Positions 59,544-64,000 of a DNA stretch of 64,000 bases are shown here, piece by piece (position 1 is the stretch's first letter; every line of letters begins with the position of its first letter). The position numbers and the translations under genes were made by a program. The stretch lies in the NCBI GenBank assembly GCA_018713335.1, contig DVOW01000037.1, forward strand, positions 1 to 64,000, in the 5' to 3' direction. The stretch is from Candidatus Merdivicinus intestinigallinarum (lineage in GTDB: Bacteria; Bacillota; Clostridia; Oscillospirales; Ruminococcaceae). The notes beneath the pieces are model-generated. The model made no database searches. It was not told the DNA's origin and worked only from the letters and a program-made list of their open reading frames with translations.

Positions 59544-60971
59544 TTAATGGAAGGTATCCACGGAATAATCGTGATAATGGAACCCGTACCAGCGGCCCTT
59601 GACGTCCCCCGGGAACCGGGGCGCGGGCGTCACCTTGAACTGCCCGTTTTCCAGGGCCTCCGGCCGGTACTGGGCCGTATGGGCCAGCAATTTCCCAAAG
59701 AGTTCCTCCCGCTTGGCGGCGTAGGCCGGGTCATGGGACAGGTCGCGCTGCTCCATGGGGTCCTTTTCCATGTCAAAGAGCAGGGTGTGGCCGCCGCAGG
59801 CGCAGTAGATAAGCTTCATGGGCCCATCCATTACGCAGAAATGGGTGTCCAGGCTGGCGCCGTAAAATTCCCGTTCCTCCGAAAGCTCCAGCAGGTTCTT
59901 CCCCTTGGCTTCTTTGGGGGCATCAACCCCAGCCATGGCCAGGATTGTGGGGAAAACGTCCGCAATTTCCGCCAGGGTGTCCACCCGGATATTCCGGAGC
60001 AGGTCCCGGCCCAGGGGCGGCATGATCAGCAGGGGCACATGGGCGCAGCCTTCAAAAAACATATTTTTCTGGGCCATATAGTGGTCCCCCAGCATTTCCC
60101 CGTGGTCGGCGGTAAAGACGACCCAGGTGTTTTCCAGCAGATGGTTTTCCCGCAGGCAGCCGAAGAGCCGCCCCAGAGAGTAATCCACCTGGGTAATCAT
60201 GGCGTAATAGGCCCGGCGGGACGCGGCGATCTGCTCCTTGCTGTAATAATACACGTTGGAGTTCTCATAAGTCCCTGCCAAGAAGCCCTGGGGCGCTTCT
60301 TCCAGGTTTTGGCTCCAGTCCCCGTAAACCGGCTCCGGCATGGGGATGCCGTCGTAAATCTCCCAAAAATCCCGGCAGGGATCAAAGGGCGGGTGGGGCT
60401 TGGTATAGCTGGTCCACAGGAAAAAGGGCCGGGTGGGATCTCTGGTTTCCAGGAAATCCACCGCCCCGTCGGTAATCCAGGCGGTAATGCTGTCCTTGAC
60501 CTCCACTGTGGAAATTACCGGCTCAAACAGGCACTCTCCAACCCCGTGGATTTTGGGCCGGGCTTTGTCCGCACATTTGTCGTACTGGCGCATATAGTCC
60601 AAAGGCAGCCGCATTTCCTCAAAGCCGTAATGGGCCCGGGGCGGGTCAAAGTGCATTTTGCCCATGGCGCAGGTCTGGTAGCCTGCGTCGGTGAGGATGG
60701 CCGGAAGGGTCCGGCGTTCTTTTGTGGCGGCCGACATGGCCTGGGCGTGGGTGGCGTTGGAGATTACCCCGCTTTCAAAGCCCCTCTGCCCGGTCATGAT
60801 GGTGGTGCGGGACGGGACGCAGATGGGGCAGTCCGCGTAACAGCGGGTAAAGGCCATGCCCTGGGAAGCGATGTAATTCAGATGCGGGGTGAAGATGCTG
60901 CGGTTGCCCAAAGCCTGGATGGTGTCGAACCGCTGCTGGTCGGTGGTGATAAGTAAGATATTGTCTGCCAT
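59544..60971 (-). CDS. Sulfatase (formylglycine-dependent, Cys type)
   Basis: 475 aa from the ATG at 60971, which follows AGGAGG. The sulfatase motif C51-V-P-S-R55 lies in CPICVPSRTTIMTGQ; Cys at the first place means it needs an anaerobic-type maturase (anSME), which is not in this window. The metal-binding segments ITTDQQRFD and FTADHGEMLGDH are intact. There is no signal peptide, so the substrate may be an imported sulfated sugar or a choline sulfate-like ester. The acetylesterase gene upstream on the same strand suggests glycan processing. Confidence 0.9.
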   Translation of the reverse strand: MADNILLITTDQQRFDTIQALGNRSIFTPHLNYIASQGMAFTRCYADCPICVPSRTTIMTGQRGFESGVISNATHAQAMSAATKERRTLPAILTDAGYQTCAMGKMHFDPPRAHYGFEEMRLPLDYMRQYDKCADKARPKIHGVGECLFEPVISTVEVKDSITAWITDGAVDFLETRDPTRPFFLWTSYTKPHPPFDPCRDFWEIYDGIPMPEPVYGDWSQNLEEAPQGFLAGTYENSNVYYYSKEQIAASRRAYYAMITQVDYSLGRLFGCLRENHLLENTWVVFTADHGEMLGDHYMAQKNMFFEGCAHVPLLIMPPLGRDLLRNIRVDTLAEIADVFPTILAMAGVDAPKEAKGKNLLELSEEREFYGASLDTHFCVMDGPMKLIYCACGGHTLLFDMEKDPMEQRDLSHDPAYAAKREELFGKLLAHTAQYRPEALENGQFKVTPAPRFPGDVKGRWYGFHYHDYSVDTFH

Positions 60972-61004
60972 AAAAACCTCCTGTGTAGTCAGCAAGCCTG
61001 CTAT

Positions 61005-61207
61005 GCGGGACCTCCCCGCCGTTTTCGGCACAGATTCCCCGAAACGTTTTTTATTTTACGCGGGCCGGGCGCCCCGGCCCCTACCATGTATCCTGATAAA
61101 ACAATAGGAATTGAAACTTATCCATACGGCGAATCGATTTCGCCGTCCAGCGGTTGGTGTGAGGCTGTGCGGCCGCGGCGAATTACCAGCGGCGGTTCGC
61201 CGCCCGG
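61005..61207. repeat. Intergenic hairpin repeats (A, B) between SASA and sulfatase genes
   Basis: CCCCGCCGTTTTCGGCACAG module, a family A hairpin (61063-61085), and a minus-strand family B unit ending in CCAGCGGCGGTTCGCCGC at the SASA stop codon. Confidence 0.7.
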
Positions 61208-62581
61208 TCACCGGGCCCGTTCTACGGGGAACTGGTAAAAGGCCAGGGCCGGGACGTGGGTGTCAAAATCCACCGGCATGGGCTTATGCGGCTCCCGTTT
61301 CCAGCCGCCGCCGGCCGTACAGGCCCCTTTTGCCGGACGGGCAAGGGTCAGGCGGATCTTGTCCCCGCAAAGCTCCCAGCTTTCCGCGGGGACCTCCCCT
61401 TCTTCGTCCCAAACAGAGATGTCCGGCGCGAGGTCGTAGGAGAAAAGATGTCCCTGGACGTTCCGGAAGGCCAGCTCCACAGTTTTTTCGTCCAGGAGCC
61501 TTGCTTTTTCGATTTCCGGAACGGCCGGGTATCCGGGCTTGCCGTAAATCTCCCGCAATGCCGCAGCCGCCAGCCGTTCCCCCATGGCGATGTTGGAAAC
61601 GGCGCTGTTGTGGATGCCGTCGCTCATCAAGGTGTAGTCCAAAGTGGGGATCACCAAGACCCCGGGGATTTGATGGGCCGCCTGCCGCTGGGCCTCCCGG
61701 ACCAGGCCGTAGCCTCCGTTGTCGGCTTCCTGCACCCCGGTCTGCCGGTTCAGCTGGATGGTCAAAAAGGGGACGTCCTGCCCCAGCTCCCGCCGCATGG
61801 CGGAAACCATCTGCTCAAAACGCTTTAAATAGGTGGGGCCGCCGCCTTCGATGGCGTCGGTGCAGCCCTGATACCAGAGGACGCCTTTGATTTTCCCGCC
61901 CTGGGAACGGATGACCTCCATCATGCTCCGGTAAAGCCGCCCGTCCTCTTGGGGATCCCAGTCCCGGAGGGGAGAGCCGCCCAGTGACGTCTGCAAAAAG
62001 CCGATGGGATGACCGATCTCCCGGCGGAGCATTTTTCCAAAAGCCAGATACGGACAGCTGCCTGTATTGCTGATCTCCTGATTGGCCGGATGAACGATAT
62101 CCGTCGAATCGTTCATGGGGTGGGCCGCCATATCCCAGCGGCCGCAGTTGCGGAACAGGTGGACGCCGGGTTCCGGCGGGTCGTAGGCCGGGTCCTTGCT
62201 GTAACCTGCGGAATTGCTCTGGCCCGCGATGACATACAGGTCGCCGACCCCCAAATGGAACCGCATATCCCCCCGCGTGGCCCATTCCAGAACCTGTTCA
62301 TTTTCCTCCGCCAGGCAGGTTTCCAGCCGGTAAAGGCCCCCTGCCGGGGCTTTTAAAGAAACCGTCCAGCCGGCGCGGGCTTCGTCCATTTGGGCTTTCT
62401 GCCAGAATGAGAGGGGCCGCCCGTCTGCCTCCCGGACAATCCGGGCGAAAACCTGGGGGGCTTTCAGGACGATTCCCTCCCGGGGGACGCACCGCCCCGA
62501 GACCGTGACCTCACCGAAGCCCCCCTCCTGCTGGAAAATCTGCCAGTCCTGGGGGCCGTCTGTAATTTGCACGCCAAACAT
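61208..62581 (-). CDS. Sialate O-acetylesterase family protein (SASA, SGNH hydrolase)
   Basis: 457 aa. SGNH block I is VIAGQSNSAGYS (Ser nucleophile), and the Asp-His pair is likely in LMSDGIHNSAVSN. QTSLGGSPLRDWDP and LWYQGCTDA are typical of SASA proteins that remove O-acetyl groups from sialic acid or other glycans. An N-terminal beta domain (about 1-105) and a C-terminal beta region (about 360-457) flank the catalytic core. The start at 62581 follows AAGGAG by 8 nt. No signal peptide is seen. The stop abuts a repeat. Confidence 0.85.
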   Translation of the reverse strand: MFGVQITDGPQDWQIFQQEGGFGEVTVSGRCVPREGIVLKAPQVFARIVREADGRPLSFWQKAQMDEARAGWTVSLKAPAGGLYRLETCLAEENEQVLEWATRGDMRFHLGVGDLYVIAGQSNSAGYSKDPAYDPPEPGVHLFRNCGRWDMAAHPMNDSTDIVHPANQEISNTGSCPYLAFGKMLRREIGHPIGFLQTSLGGSPLRDWDPQEDGRLYRSMMEVIRSQGGKIKGVLWYQGCTDAIEGGGPTYLKRFEQMVSAMRRELGQDVPFLTIQLNRQTGVQEADNGGYGLVREAQRQAAHQIPGVLVIPTLDYTLMSDGIHNSAVSNIAMGERLAAAALREIYGKPGYPAVPEIEKARLLDEKTVELAFRNVQGHLFSYDLAPDISVWDEEGEVPAESWELCGDKIRLTLARPAKGACTAGGGWKREPHKPMPVDFDTHVPALAFYQFPVERAR

Positions 62582-62695
62582 CCTCATCGCTCCTTGCCGT
62601 TTTTTCTTCATTGTAAACCTTTCCGGCAAAGGATGCAAGGGAGGCGGGGAAAATTATCAAAAACCGTAAAAATGTACGATTCTTTTTTCACATTC

Positions 62696-62724
62696 TTGAC
62701 AGATACACCCAAGATCATTATAAT
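62696..62724 (+). promoter_or_regulatory. Promoter of the PflX-like gene
   Basis: TTGACA at 62696-62701, a 17-nt spacer and TATAAT at 62719-62724, 35 nt before the TTG start codon. Both boxes are perfect. Confidence 0.88.
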
Positions 62725-62759
62725 GTACATGAGAAAAAACAGGATCGGGAGGAGTTTCT

Positions 62760-63662
62760 TTGCTGGAGCTTTTAAAGGAATGCCGCCTCTGCCCCCGGGA
62801 ATGCGGCGTCAACCGCCTGGCGGGGCAGAAAGGCCGCTGCGGCGCTGTGGGGGAAAAGGTCAAGGTGGCCCGGGCCGCCCTGCATTACTGGGAGGAGCCG
62901 TGCATCTCCGGCTCCCGGGGGTCCGGCGCGGTGTTCTTCTCTTACTGCCCCTTGGGCTGCGTCTACTGCCAGAACCGGGAGATCAGCCGGGGGGACGCCG
63001 GGAAGGAGATCCCCGTTTCCCGGCTGGCCGAAATCTTTTTGGAGCTTCAGGGCAAGCAGGCCCACAACATCAACCTGGTGACCCCCACCCACTATGTGCC
63101 CCAGATCGTCCTGGCTTTGCGGGAGGCCAAGGAAAAGGGGCTGTCCATCCCGGTGGTGTTCAACTGCGGCGGGTACGAAAAGCCGGAAACCCTGAAGCTT
63201 TTGGAGGGGCTTGTGGACGTTTGGCTGCCGGATTTCAAATATGTTTCCACAGAGCACGCCGCCAAATATTCCGGGGCGGCGGATTACCTGGAAAACGCCA
63301 AGGCGGCCCTTTCGGAAATGGCGCGCCAGGCCGGGAAGCCGGTGTTTGACATCCACGGCATCATGACCAGGGGGGTCATCGTCCGGCACCTGGTCCTGCC
63401 GGGGATGTCCAAAGAATCCAAAAAAATCCTGCGGTATCTGCACAGGACTTACGGGGACCGGATCTATTTGAGCATCATGAGCCAGTTCACGCCTTTGGAA
63501 AACGTCAGGGATTACCCGGAAATCGACCGGACGGTGACGGAATCGGAATATGAAAACCTGCTGGATTTTGCCATGAACATCGGGATTGAAAACGCGTACA
63601 TCCAGGAGGGCGGCACGGCGGACGAGAGTTTCATCCCGCCCTTTGACTGCGAAGGGGTATAA
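62760..63662 (+). CDS. Radical SAM protein, PflX/YjjW-like (COG1313 type)
   Basis: 300 aa. An N-terminal Cys motif CRLCPRECGVNR and RCGA may bind iron or a second cluster. The radical SAM motif CPLGCVYC (CxxxCxxC) lies at about residue 64. VFNCGGYEKPETLKLL, LPDFKYVSTEHAAKYSGA and VRHLVLPG are typical of PflX proteins. The substrate is unknown; PflX is a homologue of pyruvate formate-lyase activase without proven activity. The start is TTG with GGGAGGAG upstream. The TAA stop directly abuts CGGCGAGCCGCCG. Confidence 0.9.
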   Translation: MLELLKECRLCPRECGVNRLAGQKGRCGAVGEKVKVARAALHYWEEPCISGSRGSGAVFFSYCPLGCVYCQNREISRGDAGKEIPVSRLAEIFLELQGKQAHNINLVTPTHYVPQIVLALREAKEKGLSIPVVFNCGGYEKPETLKLLEGLVDVWLPDFKYVSTEHAAKYSGAADYLENAKAALSEMARQAGKPVFDIHGIMTRGVIVRHLVLPGMSKESKKILRYLHRTYGDRIYLSIMSQFTPLENVRDYPEIDRTVTESEYENLLDFAMNIGIENAYIQEGGTADESFIPPFDCEGV

Positions 63663-64000
63663 CGGCGAGCCGCCGCTGCCAATTCGACGCGGGCGGGGAG
63701 ACCCCGCTGCCAATTCGACGCGGCGTTTCAATTCCTATCCAACCGCTGGACAGCTCGATAAACTCGCTGTATGGGGAGGGTTCCACTTTCTTTCGATAGA
63801 GAAAAAGAAAAGTTTTACTCGATTTTTTTCAAAAAATCGTGGGTGTCCAGAGGGCAAAGCCCTTGGCCGCTCGTCGCAACGAGCGGAACCCTAACCTTTT
63901 GCGGCCCGGCCGCAAACAAAAAGAAAAAAGGCGCTCCGCAGAGCGCCCGGCGATGACCCGCCGCCCGGATTTTCAAATGAAAATCCGGGTTTTGAATTTT
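63663..64000. repeat. Tandem family B heads, then a family C repeat running off the window
   Basis: Two B heads in tandem (CGGCGAGCCGCCG and GCGGGGAGACCCCGC, each followed by TGCCAATTCGACGCGG). The B tip is CAGCTCGATAAACTCGCTG. A family C unit starts at about 63795 with CGATTTTTTTCAAAAAATCG (63820-63839), then CCGCTCGT/ACGAGCGG, TTGCGGCC/GGCCGCAA, GGCGCTCCGCAGAGCGCC (about 63930) and CGGATTTTCA/TGAAAATCCG, and continues past 64000. Confidence 0.8.

Noticed and set aside
59508-60956. 482-aa open frame antisense to the sulfatase gene
   Set aside because: The sulfatase has its catalytic motif and ribosome binding site; the opposite frame shows only compositional bias.
62760-63662. anSME sulfatase maturase for the nearby sulfatase
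   Set aside because: The protein has one radical SAM cluster and PflX-type sequence, without the C-terminal SPASM cysteine clusters of anSME.

Overview
The window is a GC-rich chromosomal segment of an anaerobic Firmicute, most likely a gut Clostridia of the Oscillospiraceae/Ruminococcaceae type (lineage inferred from content, not computed). The evidence is an FeS-type two-subunit L-serine dehydratase, FabK instead of FabI, an LtaS-like enzyme, a CwlD-like amidase, cysteine-rich proteins of the kind found in spore-formers, strong AAGGAGG ribosome binding sites and frequent TTG starts. There is no rRNA, CRISPR array, prophage, insertion sequence or integrase. The only tRNA is tRNA-Thr(GGT).

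Layout. 0.6-4 kb: sdaAB-sdaAA and asnS. 4.4-10.4 kb: gldA (-), a GH78 rhamnosidase (+) and an LtaS-like sulfatase-fold enzyme (-). 10.7-12.5 kb: an autoregulated GntR/DUF5808 operon. 12.6-13.7 kb: two tandem copies of a small module, each a promoter plus hairpin RNA converging on a ribbon-helix-helix (RHH) gene. 14-22.8 kb: radA, a GH3 glycosidase, a MATE pump, a URO-D protein and AraC regulator pair, and a CwlD-like amidase. 22.9-27.3 kb: a LysR gene, tRNA-Thr, and a ThyX-like/tmk/DUF2156/GNAT operon. 27.8-32.7 kb: a DJ-1 protein, 5-FTHF cyclo-ligase, mltG, a U32 peptidase and a membrane protein. 32.7-38.6 kb: a DUF6291 protein, a hydroxyacid dehydrogenase with cysK, and tsaE-tsaB-rpiB-upp. 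39.5-47.3 kb: pcrA, a GT8, a split TSUP transporter, a 47-cysteine protein, an MGMT-family protein, manA and a flavodoxin-family protein. 47.7-57.2 kb: type II fatty acid synthesis, with fabD divergent from fabH-fabK-fabG-fabF-accB-fabZ-accC-accD-accA, and acpP behind its own promoter. 57.3-63.7 kb: a 58-aa Cys-rich peptide, a sugar isomerase-like protein, DegV, a sulfatase, a SASA esterase and a PflX-like radical SAM protein.

The fab/acc block makes malonyl-CoA and elongates fatty acids on AcpP. The glycosidases, sulfatase and acetylesterase suggest use of complex plant or host glycans. MltG, the amidase and the LtaS-like enzyme serve the envelope.

The most unusual property is the intergenic DNA. 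Nearly every gap between transcription units is filled with modular hairpin repeats. I separate four families: A, units bounded by TGTAGGGG/CCCCTACA; B, units whose head palindrome abuts a stop codon and is followed by GCCAATTCG; C, multi-hairpin units of about 150-330 bp; D, about 200 bp, two copies. Stem arms change together between copies, and identical short palindromes occur at the hairpin tips of different families. In at least a dozen cases the repeat begins 0-1 nt after a stop codon, and in three genes it encodes the C-terminus. This system and the tandem RHH/small-RNA module are the best candidates for undescribed biology here.
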